Source of the DNA: Eutypa lata
Lineage: Eukaryota; Ascomycota; Sordariomycetes; Xylariales; Diatrypaceae
Reading direction: 5' to 3'
Assembly: GCA_022661535.1 (NCBI GenBank)
Contig: JAKULF010000017.1
Location: 372,001-436,000 of the forward strand
Length of the DNA: 64,000 nucleotides
Each line of letters begins with the position of its first letter. The stretch's first letter is position 1. Both the position numbers and the translations under genes were made by a program. Of the stretch, positions 32,612-47,221 are shown in pieces. The notes under the pieces were generated by a model. The model did not search any database and was not told where the DNA came from. It saw only the letters and a list, made by a program, of their open reading frames with translations.

Positions 32612-34915
32612 ATGGAACTAATACCTTACACATCGCGAGAGGGCCGTGAGATTGTCTTGTACGTCTATCTACATCAACTTGATCGATGTTGATTGATTCT
32701 ATACTGATGCATACTTCCTACCATATACAGACGTCACCGCAATGCCCTCGTCGTTCGCGACCCTACTTCTCAACGATTGGAGATACGAGGACTCTCCTTA
32801 ACCGAATGTCCCACCTGTCATCAACCCCTTCGACAATCCTCCCCCGAACGATCCTACGATACCCCAACTCAGCATGAGTCCTACGTCGATCCCGGTTACT
32901 TTCGAATGCTCCAGGCTGGCTACCTTGGCGATGAACCACCGCAGCCTCGCCCGCCTTCCAGCCCCATTCGAAGGCTTACGCAGCCTGCCCTTCCCGCGAG
33001 CGTAGAAGACGAGGCTGAGTTTATATCCAGTACGCCTGCAACCCACGAGGGTGCTCGCATAAGACGGGACGCTTTCAGCCCTAACTACTTCAAGAGGTTC
33101 TTTGTTGAAGAAAGAGAACTAGGCAGAGGAGGCAAGGGCGTCGTACTCCTAGTGCGCCACGAAATCGACGGCCTCGCTCTGGGACACTTCGCCTGCAAGC
33201 GTGTCCCTGTCGGGGATGACCACGCATGGCTCGAAAAGGTTCTTATCGAAGTCGAACTACTTGCCAAGCTCTCTCACCCCAACCTCGTCTCCTACCGTCA
33301 TGTGTGGCTTGAAGATGTCAAGCTACATCGGTTCGGGCCAAGCGTAGCCTCTGCCTTCATACTACAGCAGTACTGCAATGGTGGGGACCTCCTACGTTAC
33401 GTCATCGGTGACCAGCCTACGGAGATGAGTAAGGAACAACTAAAGGCTCAAATGCGACGAAAGTCCAGAAGCCACGGGGAACGACCACAGGACGTGTCTC
33501 CCTCGCAGCGCCGTCTGTCTCTTGAGGAGATTTACTCCCTATTCAAGGACATCACGTCTGGGATAGCCTACCTCCACGCTGCCAATTACATCCACCGAGA
33601 TCTGAAGCCGAGCAACTGCCTCCTGCATCGCGAGGGCGGCAAGCTCACCTGTCTGATCAGCGACTTCGGCGAGGTGCAGCCCGAGAACGCCATCAGGAAA
33701 TCCACCGGGACCACGGGGACGATATCGTACTGCGCGCCCGAGGTGCTGAAGCCGGACCTGTCGGGGCGCTTCGGCAACTTCACCACCAAGTCGGATGTCT
33801 TCTCGCTGGGCATGATCCTCTTCTTCCTCTGCTTCGGTCGCCTCCCCTACCACAACGCCAACATCTTCCAGGAGGAGCTCGAGGACATCGACCTGCTCCG
33901 GGCGGAGATCGTCGACTGGAGGGGCTTCCAGGACGGGCGACGGGAGAGGTCCGATCTGCCCTCGAAGCTCTACCAGCTCCTCAAGAGGATGTTAGCTATC
34001 AACCCGGTCGATCGCCCGAGCGCCGCCGAGGTCCTGAACGTCATGAACCACGAATCTTCGACGCACAACGGTATCCGCGGTCGGAGTAGCAGCCCGTCCT
34101 CCCTGCTCCGTAACCGCAAGATTCAGAGCCTGGATTCGCCCATGGGCCCCAGCACGCCCGTTCCCGAACCCGTGAAGCACCAATACCGCCACGACATGTC
34201 CGTAGCTTCCGTTCCCGTTGTTCCCGGTCCCGGTCCCGGGTCCGACTCAGACGACGATATCACTGTAACTTCTTTCGATGGCCACTCTCCCCACGCAACA
34301 CCGGATACGAGCCTACAAAAACGTCATTCCGCTCACATCAGCAACCACCCCCACCACCAAGCCCCCACAATGGCCCTCTCCAACAGCCAAGACAGCTACA
34401 CCACCAGCTCCACCCCCGATCACGACCCCCATCATCACCAGCGTCTCCACCACCACCATCACGACAACCCCCCAATATCCCCCGCCCTCCTCCTCCCCCC
34501 ACCAAACTTCACAACATTCCCCCCATTCACGACCCGCGTCCTAGGCCACCCGGCCCTCCAGCAGTTCATATACGTTAACATCGACACGCTGGCCTTCCTG
34601 TTTCGCTTTGCCCTCTTCGTCGTCAAGATGGCCGCCCTCGTCCGCCCCTGCTGGCCTTACATGGTTAGCGTCGAGGCTGCGATCCCGCTCGTCGGGGTTG
34701 CCGCTTTGGATTTGGGATTGCCTATGCCTCGGAATGACAGGGTAGATAGGGGTAGGGGCGGTCCTGGCGGTGGTGGGCGGTATGGAGGGGGAGGGATCCT
34801 GAGGCGCGGCTGGAAAGCTAGTCTCGTTGCGTTCTTACTGCACTTCTTCATTCTAGCCGTCGTGGGGAGGTGGGGTACGCTTTGTGCGTTGCCGAGGGAT
34901 TGGATGGATTGGTAG
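32612..34915 (+). CDS. IKS1-type serine/threonine protein kinase
   Basis: Join(32612..32658,32731..34915), 743 residues. The short first exon (MELIPYTSREGREIV) and a 72 bp intron (GTACGT...ATATACAG) restore the family start RHRNALVVRDPTSQRLEIR, followed by a small ECPTCHQPL zinc-binding-like motif. The kinase domain spans about residues 140–430: glycine loop LGRGGKGVVLL, lysine FACKRV, catalytic YIHRDLKPSNCLL, ISDFGEV, and SYCAPEVL. After it comes a long Ser/Pro/His-rich linker, then two hydrophobic segments near the C-terminus (LAFLFRFALFVVKMAALV, ASLVAFLLHFFILAVVG), suggesting membrane attachment as in the fungal Iks1 family. The yeast relative is a little-studied kinase linked to stress and haploinsufficiency phenotypes. 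All catalytic residues look intact. Confidence 0.92.
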
Positions 34916-36357
34916 GTTGGTGTTGAGTCGAGGTGGTAGGCACTTACCTAGGGAGGGTAACGTGCAAAAAGCCATGAATGAATGGAAGTTGTTTGATTGT
35001 GTTATTGTTGGTTTTCTTTTTCATTTTTTTTCCCTTTCACATATTTACTTATCTAGTCAGGCAGGCGGGAAGGCAGGCAAGGAGGATGAGTGTTTTGGTT
35101 GGCGTTGAGAATTGCATGCGAAGCCAAGCAGGCGAGCAAGTTCGGGAAATTGTTGTATCAATAGGTAGCTACTTGCATTTGTGTTTTATTGTACATATAT
35201 CCATCTCATGTACGTGATAGAGAGAGGAATTGTCTGGACGGACGGACGGACAGACGTTCAAATGGTTGGTTGGTTGGTTGGTTGGTTCGCTCGTCATCTT
35301 GGACGGACAATTGTGTACCTATTGGTAAAGCTACTTTAGGCATTTGCTTTCATTATTTCCCCCCTTTTTCTGGGAAGCTATTATTATGAGAAATGCTGAT
35401 AGGAGAGAGTTGCTCGAAAGCGAAGATAGCTATATAAACTTGGGTAGTGTTAATCGTTTCCGCATTTACGTAGCCTCGAACTATGGATTTGGAAAGGAGA
35501 CGAGCGAGCTCAAGGGGGTGGGCTTGGTGTTGGATGGCGTCGGGTGGTGTTTTGATTTGGGTAGTTACGAATTATCCGACTAGAGTATAATGTTGTCTAC
35601 CTTGTATCCATAGAATGGCATATGACAGTAGATATATTTGTCATATCATATTCCTAACGCAGAATATAATAATGAGTAATAAATTTTCCCTGGTGATAGG
35701 TTGATATCCGACATGAAGGTTTAAATCAGTGTGGCGTGTTTACTAATCGTAATATATTTGTTTGTCGGTCGTTACAAGTTATTAGATATAGAGACAGGAA
35801 ATGGGTTGAGACTTGAATTTTATGGCCAACGATGATAATACCATTTCTCATCCCGATAGATCTGCTGGCACAGGTTTTTCCTCTGTCCCTCTCATAAACA
35901 AGATGCTACCTAGATTCGCAACCAAGAGTCGTGGTGTAGCTACACCTCTTTGTGCTTGAATATATTCGCTTCCAAATGACCTTGTCTACCTCATGATGCC
36001 TTGGCTTTCATGTACACAAGCACTCCGGCTTAGGAAGAACGTTAGTGGTATGTCCGTATGCTAGCACCTTATACATCAGATCGTACTAATGCTTTTCAAA
36101 TTGGGTGACAATGAGGGGTTCCGAAGAATGAGACCGGAGGACGTGCCGGCGGATATAAAAAGTTGACGGGAAATATACTTCAACGCTACGTCGATGCTGT
36201 AACGAGCTAAGTAATTAGGCACGGCTCGGACAGACACGTCACTTGCTGCCTAGTGGGCAAGAAAATATCTATTTACCTCATCCGGGATCGCAATATCTCA
36301 AGCTCAACATCAACAACATCCCAAGCTTTATTCGAGTTCGTTCGCCGGTGGCCTACA
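34916..36357. other. Intergenic region with tetranucleotide repeats
   Basis: (GGAC)n at about 35235–35252 and (GGTT)n at about 35262–35287 are the notable features. No gene is supported. The end is the 5' flank of the first subtilase. Confidence 0.5.
35235..35287. repeat. Adjacent (GGAC)n and (GGTT)n microsatellites
   Basis: Four to five GGAC units, a short spacer, then about six GGTT units. Likely polymorphic. Confidence 0.85.
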
Positions 36358-38216
<1,859 letters not shown>

Positions 38217-39494
38217 GCATGTGGGTAGTCGGAGTGTTACTTGGATATTCACTCGAGGCTTTTCTTCTTATTCTTAGTTTAAAGCTAGAACGTTATTATA
38301 ATAGGGCCGATATTGGACCGTTGTGTTTGCGACAAGAATAGATATTTGTATTCCTGTGTAAACAATTTAGCAAAGGCGTACAAGGTTATACCGGTTTTAT
38401 ATAAGATGTGTCACGGTGGGTGCTTGATAGGTTTGTATGTATTATAAGAAGCACTAAGTACATAAGTATCACTCTGGGGCTCTTATGGATTTCTTACGAG
38501 TAATTGCTACAGCATGGCATTCACCTTTACACTATAAGTAAAGCCTTCAGTTATTCGATCTAGTCACTTGAATTCCCTTTCTCTGCTTCTTTAATCTAAT
38601 ATATATACCTTATCGTGGAGATTTGTAGATGAGCCGCCATCACACCTGCGCCGTCACGAGATGATTATTTTCTAAATTTACGGCATACAGGAATAATAAA
38701 TAGCCACGTGATATAGATGCCATAGCTCTTACGCTGGAATTCATTTCAGGGCTGCTTTGCGAGGAGGGATTATCTGCGTTTTTCCGAGGTCATTACTTGT
38801 CTATGTGTATTTGTGTTATATTATATATTTTATCCCGTGTTTTACTATGTTGCGGATTGGTGAAGTTATTCTTAGTGCTTTTTGAGATGTTAATTACGTA
38901 GAGTTGGGGTCAAAACGTGGAATATGTTGAAAGTAAAATATTTACAATTTATTAAGAGATGAGTATTAAGTATAAGGAGGTATCGGATAGTTTAATCTCT
39001 TTTTCAAACATTGTAGTTTTATAGCAAGATACGGTGGTTCTCGGTAAAAAGACCCCGCCAGTATTCAAGAATATTTAATTACCATGGTTCGATAATAGTT
39101 AAAACTTTTATGTGAATATTTACATATTTCCGAAGTATTCTCTGCCCTTAGGGTGTTGTGCAATTCACTATGGGCAACTACTAGTTTTGTTTGCTATCGA
39201 GGATACATCCCGATGTTATAAACCTATTCACGAGAAGTTCAATGTGGCTTCATAACCACTATGCCGCATTAACCTCACATACTGTTAATAATAGCAGTCA
39301 CACCTTCGTTAAGCAATCAAATAAGCCTATAAATATCTTGTCTATGTCTTCTAGACTTTCTCGTTCTCTTTTCTGTCATCACAATCGATAACTATATCTT
39401 TTACTACACGATATTTGCTTCACGAACGTCTCTATTGCCTCTATTGATCGACACGTAACCAACCTCGGGGCACCCTAGCTGTGGCATAGAAACT
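38217..39494. other. Intergenic, AT-leaning region between two subtilase genes
   Basis: No gene recognised. The region is moderately AT-rich and serves as 3' flank of one protease gene and 5' flank of the next. Confidence 0.5.
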
Positions 39495-42400
39495 ATGCTG
39501 CTGCTGGGCACTATGCTCACCTGGATTGGAGTCTTGTGGCTCTGTTCTACTGCCTTCGGGCTTGAAGACTGTAAGTGTTACAATACTAACCTTCTAAGTA
39601 AATACCAAATTAAATGACACCCCCGGATATTAATACGGTTCGAATAATACCTGATTATTTAATAAAATGGGTAATTATTCTATTAAGAATGTCATAAATC
39701 TATGATTATTCGGATTGTACGATATTTGGTATAATATATTACCACGGGATTATATCAATAATTTTGACAACAACTTACCTGTGGGTCTTTAATACTAATA
39801 AGACACGTCCTAGATACTTCTGGCTACACCAAGTCTTCCACGTACGCTTCGGACCACCAATGCAGTGTTAATCGAATCACTTCATATGTCGTCCAAGAAT
39901 CCGTGTCAGCCGAATATCCGCAATCCACCTCGTGGATATATTATACCAAGGTAAGTCGAATAATATTTCAGTACTCCTTCAACTATAAGTAATCCTATAT
40001 AGACTAACACGTGATATTCCAAAAGACAACTACCGAACAGGTTACATTCCCATGCACTAACGGGACCCCGTATGCTGGCTATCCCACTAATCTTTACACT
40101 GTTACTGTGCTGCCTTCTACTTCCTCGGCCTATCACCAGACGACCAAGACGAAAAGTAAGTGCATTTCGCATCCTATGAAAGGAACGTTACGTCGTTTTA
40201 GATATTGACTTTGAATTATCTCTAGCATCATCTTCAGAATACACCACTACGGACCCAACTCCTGGTTCTTATACTTATCCCCTTGGTTCTTATACTTATC
40301 CCCTTGGTTCTTATACTTACCCTCCTGGTTCTCCGACTTTTGGTCCTCCGGCATCTTCAGAGATTAGTTCTAGCATATCTGGGATATATACATCTAGTAA
40401 GACCGTTTCTAGTAAACAGTCATCTAGCCGTTCGGATACAGTGCCGCCCACGCAACCCGTTACCACGTCTTCTACTCCCGTGCCAAGTAGTGGTGAAAGC
40501 ACTGGCGCCACATCTAGCAAATCCAGCGGGATCCTTACAAGCCACTCAGTTTCGACTTCAAGTCTGTCGACTACAGTTAGCCTCAATCCAAGCACAGGTC
40601 AATCGACTATTACATCATTATCCGCTAGCCAAACCACAATTGTCTCGTCCCCAGAAGGCTCTTCTACGACTATCGCTACATCCAGCATCGTTCCTTCCCA
40701 GATTGTAACAACAATCTCTCTTCCTGGTGGTTCGTCAACTCAAGTCACTCTAACGCCAGGACAATCAAAGTCACTTTCTTTAAGCTGGATTGGCCCCACT
40801 ACAATTTTGCAACCAAACCCAACTACACATACATCCACTCCAGGTTCTGCTTCTCTCTCCAGCTCTACACCTCCAAAACCCACAGGATCTTCGATACCTA
40901 GCGCCAGCATTTCGACAGCGCCTACAAGTCCAATGGATACAGAAACCAATACTGGAACTTGGACCACTTCCCTGGTAACGCATCCTGGCTCTTTAACACC
41001 CACCATCAGTACCTCAGTCACAATACCGAGCCCCACAGAATCCAGCCCGGGTAGTAGCAGTTCGACATTACCTCCCGTATCACACGCGCCTTCTAGCACT
41101 GGATCCCCAACGCCAAGTGCTCGTCCGCCAACTACTAACTCACCCCCAACATCTCACTTAACCAGTCCGACACCAAGTACTGGAGAGACATTAAGTAAAC
41201 CCTCTGTGCCTGGTGTCACTAACCCTACTAGTGGAGGAACCCCCCCGTCGCAATCGCCGACGAGCAAGAGTCCTCCTGCCGGTCCCAGTGCAACAGATAG
41301 CCTGATGCCACCGCCACCAACAGCATCCGGTAACCCACCCCCGCCGCCTCCTAGTAGCGGTATGGGTACTCCTTCACCACCAGGTTCAAGCGGTGCACCA
41401 CCCCCATCTGTATCAGGGACAGCAAACCCACCTCCACCTATCTCGGGGACCGATAACTTACCGCCTCCGCCCTCGACGGGAAGTAGCCAACTCCCTCCAC
41501 CTCCCCCGGGAACCAACAACCCACCGCCGCTACCACCAACGATGACCGGGAATCCACCCCCTTCGGTAACACTGCAGCCGCCGCCTAGTAGTGGTACGGA
41601 TACCCCCTGGCCACCAGGACCAACCGGTGCACCGCATCCAACTGTATCGGGAACAGAAAGTTCGCCTCCAACCCCATCAACTGGAGCGGGTCAGCCTCCC
41701 CCACCTATCTCAGGGACCAATAACCCGCCGCCTCCGCCCTCAACAGGAACCAACAGCTTGCAACCGCCGCCACCAACTGTAACCGGGAATCCACCCCCAC
41801 CACCTTCGACAGTAACTTGGATTCCACCACCGCCCCCGCCCCTGCCAACTGGAACTAGCGAACCCCCTCCACCTGACCCGACAACAACTGACGATCCAGG
41901 TGATGATGACGACGACGACGATGATGATGATCCTTCAGACTGTCTATTTGGTTTCATATGTCCATCAGACCCTACCTGCTTCTTGGGTATATGCCCACCT
42001 GATCTACGCTGTCTATTTGGCTGCCCACCTGGTATCAGTCCGGGCGGTCCGGGCGGTGGAAGTGGTGGTGGCCCAGGGAACCCTACATCGCCGAACCCCG
42101 TGCCGCCGGGAGGTCCTACTCCCACGGGCATTCCCACGGGGGTTCCCACGGGACCGTTACCAACAGGAGGCCCACCTATCTCTTCCGGTTCTATCTCTTC
42201 AAGTACTGCATCTTCCTCGTCATCTTCCTCGACATCTTCCTCATCATCGACCATGCCTTCTGCAACCCCTTGCCTTGGGCTGGCTGGTTATGCTACTCAA
42301 GAGGTGACAATTGATGGCTCCGACTATTTTGTTCCGGCCACTGGAGAGGTCCAATACATTATGCTGAATGACGAAGCGGGAACCGAGGTACAGATTTCCC

Positions 42401-45400
42401 CCTACAGCGTTGTAATTGGAAGTGAGACCTTCTACATACCGAATGAGCCGCCCTTGATTCCCGAAATTGTCACCCAAGGAGGCTTCCAAGTCACATTTCA
42501 TGCGCGGCCATTACCATCGCCTATCCTCCAACCAGCCACCTCGATTCCCGGTCTCAGCTACGCACGACAAGTCGCTGAAAATTACATCGAGGCCGCAAAT
42601 GATACCACAAACGCGGTCGGGCATTTCTTCCACGCGTTTATGGATTTCTACGCCCGCTTCGATGCCCCTTCGCCGACTGAAGCCACCGAACTTCTGGGCT
42701 CCGAGGAAGATGCGCTAGACTCCGTCATCAACGCCGCTTACCGCCTTGCCAACATTACCCATGATACACATCAAGAGGAATGGCACGGCTTTATACGACA
42801 GGTTTCGCTTCTGAAGCCCGACCCGGACGATGTGACCTCGGAGCAGATGACGCCCGCACAGTACCTCAACGCAGTATACTCTAGTCTACCTGGGACAAGA
42901 AATCTATGTAACACGGTGCCCTGGAGGACGGAAGGGTTACTGAATATCGCCGGTTTTATTGCTCGAGACGACTGGGTTTCTCGGCAGCGTCTCATTGACT
43001 TTTTGAACAGTCACAGAGCTCAATACATGGCCACTCAGCCAACGGGTCTAACAGGGCTGCAGGAGAGTGCCGGCGTGATTGTTGCAGGCCTTTCAGGCTT
43101 CTCTGTCGTATCGCGTATAGATTTGACGGCCTATACAGATCTTTTTGAAGAACGCTCATGGTTCCTGGACACCATCCCACAGTTACCGCTTTGGTATTTT
43201 GACAGCCTTACAAAATTCCTAGGGTCCTCGGTCACTGACCAATGGGGAAGACAGTTCGGTCGCAATCTAGCTGGATATGCTTACAGTCTTGACATGAATG
43301 CTGCACAAGGCTTCCCAATTACATACGTGTTCGAGGAAATTAACTCCTTAATCGATATAGTTTATCTTGACCCCACCCCGGCTGAGATACTGGAGCAAGA
43401 GGACGACGACGATTTCCGTGGTGATGCGAAATTTTTGCGTGAAGCAATCTTCCAAGAGAGCCACAACTATACCCTTGAGGAAGAATTTCAAGCACTAGAA
43501 GAACATCACGATCAGCTAAAGCATCATTGGGATTCAAAAAGAGCTCTTATTGAGCAACCTGTACCTCCCGCTTTCTTTCATCAGAGGCAAATATCTGCGG
43601 AGTCTACTGATAAGACACGTCTCAATCAGCAAACGTATAAGCGTGACGATTCTGGTGGTTCAGGGATCTGGGTTTTCGTACTCGATTCAGGATTCGACTT
43701 TACCGGCCAAGGAGTGAGTCTATGCCGGCGTATAATTAGGGTATATGCTAACTAATTCTACAGGCAACCGAGCTTGGTATGGAAGACATAAATACACAGA
43801 CATACGTTGTTCCCAATAAATACACACTTAAGGGCATTGATGAAGAGCTGCAATGCGAAGAGGATATTGCCGATAGAGCGGTAAGTCGTCAGTTTTCCAA
43901 CAATAACGCATAGGTAGAGTATCAGCTTCAGAGTCTGCTGAGGACATCTTTATCAGATTCATTGAAGGCTATTTCATAACTCTGAAGAGATAGCTAATAT
44001 CAACTTCTAGCTTGACGAAGAGGGGAATATTCAAGGCCATGGTACACAGGTTGCATCTCTTGCCATAGGACGCACCTACGGGATAAGCCCCAAGGCAACA
44101 CCATTCTTGATCAAGATCGACAACTGCCGCATTATCGATCAAGAAGAGAATAAAATAAAAACTCGCACACTACAGCTCAGAGCCTTAGAAGATGCTTTAG
44201 AAAAAGTAAAGGATACCGTCGTTGAGAATAATCTACAGGGCAAAGCAGTTTTAAGCCTTTCGTACAGTTAGTAGCTTGTAAAGTGGTAAAGAATTATGCA
44301 TGCTAATGAAATTATAGGCAAGACAACCCGAAAGGGTAAGCCGAAGGAATACAAGCAGTGGAAGACACGTTGCAGGAAGCAGCTTATAGACTTGGAAGCG
44401 CTGGGTGTTGTCTGGGTCCAGTGCGCAGGAAATGAAGGTTTTCTCACTACGCATCCCGAAAATACAATATATAGAACCGGGGAGGAAGCACCAGCTGCGA
44501 TAGGAACTCCTGACAACAACATGATCACCGTGGGAGCAGTTAATAAGAGAGGACAACTGTGCGAGTGGTCATCGCCTGAAGGTGCACCGGTCGATCTGCG
44601 ATACGGAACAGAGACAGGAGTAAGCAATTTCCCAGTTTCTTTCTTGTTGTTTTCCCCCCTTCGCGGCTGGCTTCAGATCTCGAGGTTAGCAAAAGATGCA
44701 TGCTCGGGAGCCCCTTACCCCCAAATATTTCCCACCACACCCCTCTCGAATATATACAAAGAAGAACTACTGACTCCGAACGTTACAGTCGATTACCACA
44801 TACGCAAACGGGCAAAGCGTTTACACATGGGGCTTGAATGGGAAGCCAGAGGAAGAAGTCAGAAGGTAAGTAAATACGAGAACCATTTGCTCCCTGATTT
44901 TTAGGTACACCACCTACTATATCTATAATAGTTCCTTCCTCTGGAATATTACTTAGGCAACCCGAGGCAACGAGAATGTCTCGATGAAAAGCGGCTAATT
45001 CTAGATATTTTAGCGGTACTTCCCTGTCGACTCCTATAGTGGTCCGTAAAGAGATTTCTTATAGACTATGGCACCGAAGATGCTAATTAGCTTACAGGCA
45101 GGATTAGCGGCGTACTTTCTAGGCTTGGAGCGAGAAAAGTTCACCTGGGATCCGCAGGGACCCCCGACCCAAGGCCGCGAATTTTGCCAGAAGCTCAAAA
45201 GCCACATCACCGATCTTGCCTACCGCCGATATCCCATGGAAAAGGTGCTCCAGTCCCTGAAGCCAGGACAGGAACTGCCTTTTCCTTTACCTCCCGACGT
45301 GCCTGTTGCATACAATGGCGCGAGAGGGCCTCAGAAAAGTCAGTATATTAGTTTTCTGTCTGACTTCCGCTGGTACTCTATTGGTATGCTGACCTTGAAG

Positions 45401-46207
45401 TAGAATGTGAAGCAGAACAACCATCCTCGTCAACTGCCACATCATTGCCAAAGTTTCGCCGGCAGGAGGTTGACTCACCACCCGATGATCCAGATGACGA
45501 TGGGTACAGGTGTCCTTGGGCTGGTGGGTCCACCACCACCACTCAACCGCCGAGCACCTCTACCAGTCCGACAACGACCACCCAGCAGACGAGTACGACG
45601 GCAGAACAGCCGACAAGCTACCCGACTGTATATTACGATGATCCGACAGCAGCTGGTTGTGCGGACGATGGTTGCACAAGCTGCAAAACGGACTTCGAGC
45701 AGAGGTGCACAAGCATGGCTTCACATCAGAAGGTGTATTGCCATTGCGAGTGGATATACGGTTGTTCTCGTGGTGCTACCAACCTAGGTATGGACTCCCA
45801 TCCACCCAAATAATGATATCAATGCTAACATGTTGAACTAGGTCCTTGTGATGATCCATGCCCTAGTATCGACTGGGGCCCAAGATGTATCCTGGAACAT
45901 AACGATGACGAACTAGTTGTCGACCCAGTGTCGTATCCAAAGGGGTAAGTCTGCTATCCTGAGAGCTAAAAAGGACCCTTTTCCAGTACTAACATGCCTT
46001 GTCAGATATTGCGACTGTGCACCGAGAAACCAGCACCCAGTTGCGTGTGATACTGTTGGCGATTGTTGGGGATATGCTTGTCAAGAACTATCCCTCAGTT
46101 TCACGTGCGTCGGTCACTGGTGCCTCTGCACACCGGATTGGTGGTCACCTCCTCGAGTGTCTCACAGTAACAAGAACGCAAGTCTGGCTCTACCATTTGC
46201 CATCTAG
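39495..46207 (+). CDS. Giant secreted multidomain subtilase with Pro/Ser/Thr-rich stalk
   Basis: Thirteen exons: join(39495..39570,39814..39950,40026..40155,40226..43713,43764..43880,44011..44266,44318..44619,44789..44865,45014..45041,45098..45338,45404..45787,45842..45944,46006..46207), 1846 residues, every junction in phase. Order: signal peptide (MLLLGTMLTWIGVLWLCSTA); a short Thr/Tyr-rich region; three near-identical GSYTYPL repeats; about 600 residues of Ser/Thr then PPPP-rich sequence; an Asp tract followed by a Cys-rich patch (CLFGFICPSDPTCFLGICP); a Ser run; a small beta-type module (CLGLAGYATQEVTIDG to GGFQVTFHAR); about 430 residues I cannot assign; then an S8 peptidase domain with Asp1268 (FVLDSGFD), His1326 (IQGHGTQVASL), Asn1440 (QCAGNEG) and Ser1531 (SGTSLSTPIV). 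The C-terminus is Thr-rich and then Cys-rich (CDCAPRNQHPVACDTVGDC). All four catalytic positions are intact. It is likely wall-associated or secreted and proteolytic; the substrate is unknown. Confidence 0.88.
40256..40330 (+). repeat. Three tandem 21-bp repeats encoding GSYTYPL
   Basis: GGTTCTTATACTTATCCCCTT occurs as three near-perfect units inside the largest exon of the giant subtilase gene. The third ends CCTCCT. Confidence 0.9.
41335..41820 (+). repeat. Internal duplication of a ~80-residue proline-rich unit
   Basis: Two successive blocks (about 41335–41576 and 41577–41820) share the same order of motifs: SSGxxTPxPPG, GAPxPxVSGT, PPPPISGT, PPPSTG, TxTGNPPP. The copies have diverged but remain in frame, so the stalk grew by duplication of a ~240 bp segment. 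Confidence 0.75.
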
Positions 46208-46650
46208 CCTGCTCCATCTGCTTAAGGGGCCCATGTCACTTAGCATATTACCATAGATACATACATAGATAGTCAGTTGGGCCCTGATAGCCTATAGTAA
46301 TACATCGCTTTTCTACCCATAGTTTTTGACGAGAAGTCAGTTCTTCGTGGGTGATAATGGAAAAAGCCTAAGTACCTTGAATATATTATTGTCTAGAGCT
46401 TATGATTATCTACTATACTTAGCTTGGTGGGATCGTGTAGCATTACATTTTGGGAGACCATGCCGAAGATATTTATATTAATTCTAACATTCACTTTTCT
46501 ATCATTCACCTTTCTAGAATTCACTTATTAAAAGCAATTCCGTGCATTACTAGCGGCATCCATAGATCTTGATTATGTACCCACATCCTATTGTCTTATA
46601 TAGATAACCATTAGTTTGCCTACCAACATTTACACGTTGTTGTATGAACT

Positions 46651-46668
46651 TACCTACTAAAGTAGGTA
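46651..46668. repeat. TACCTACT inverted repeat
   Basis: 8 bp arms with an AA spacer. Same motif family as 12242–12263 and 46781–46798. Confidence 0.75.
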
Positions 46669-46780
46669 CATTATGTACATACATACCTGTTGTCTACAAT
46701 GAAGAAAGGGTTTTCCACCCTTAGGTACTAATCACTGCAATCTCGCACATGTTAACTGCAGAGACTGTAGCGCAAGTAGA

Positions 46781-46798
46781 GTACCTACAAGTAGGTAC
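46781..46798. repeat. GTACCTAC inverted repeat
   Basis: 8 bp arms with an AA spacer, 112 bp after the previous copy. Confidence 0.75.
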
Positions 46799-47221
46799 CT
46801 GCATCAGTCAATACCACCCACATATCCACAATCCAGGGAAAACATACACTCTACTATTAGCAGAAATAATAACAACAACTCTCTTTCCACGCCAGATTCA
46901 CACCTACATACACAGCTGTACTTTGTTTCGCAGCTTCACTTGAATTATTTCGTATCTTTCACTGAATCAATCACATTGATTCTTCACAATAACATCACAT
47001 TGCATCCACCGTATCGACAACATTTGAAGGCTATCCTTCAGCACACTGCAAAGCTCTTTCAATTTGAGGCAATCACGAGCCCAACACGAGGGACACCACA
47101 AGTAAGTATCACCGTGAAGTGATGAATTCGTATGTACTTGGGTATGTAGGTAGCTAATTGATGTTCACGAACCCAGGGTACTCCATCAATCACACACTTT
47201 CTCGCTGAAATATTCCCAGCC

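Larger units (their letters stand above)
46208..47221. other. Intergenic region with TACCTAC palindromes
   Basis: Two short inverted repeats of the same motif stand out: TACCTACT AA AGTAGGTA at 46651–46668 and GTACCTAC AA GTAGGTAC at 46781–46798. The rest is the 5' flank of the 2EXR gene. A potential leader intron (GTAAGT near 47101) may precede the ATG. Confidence 0.5.
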
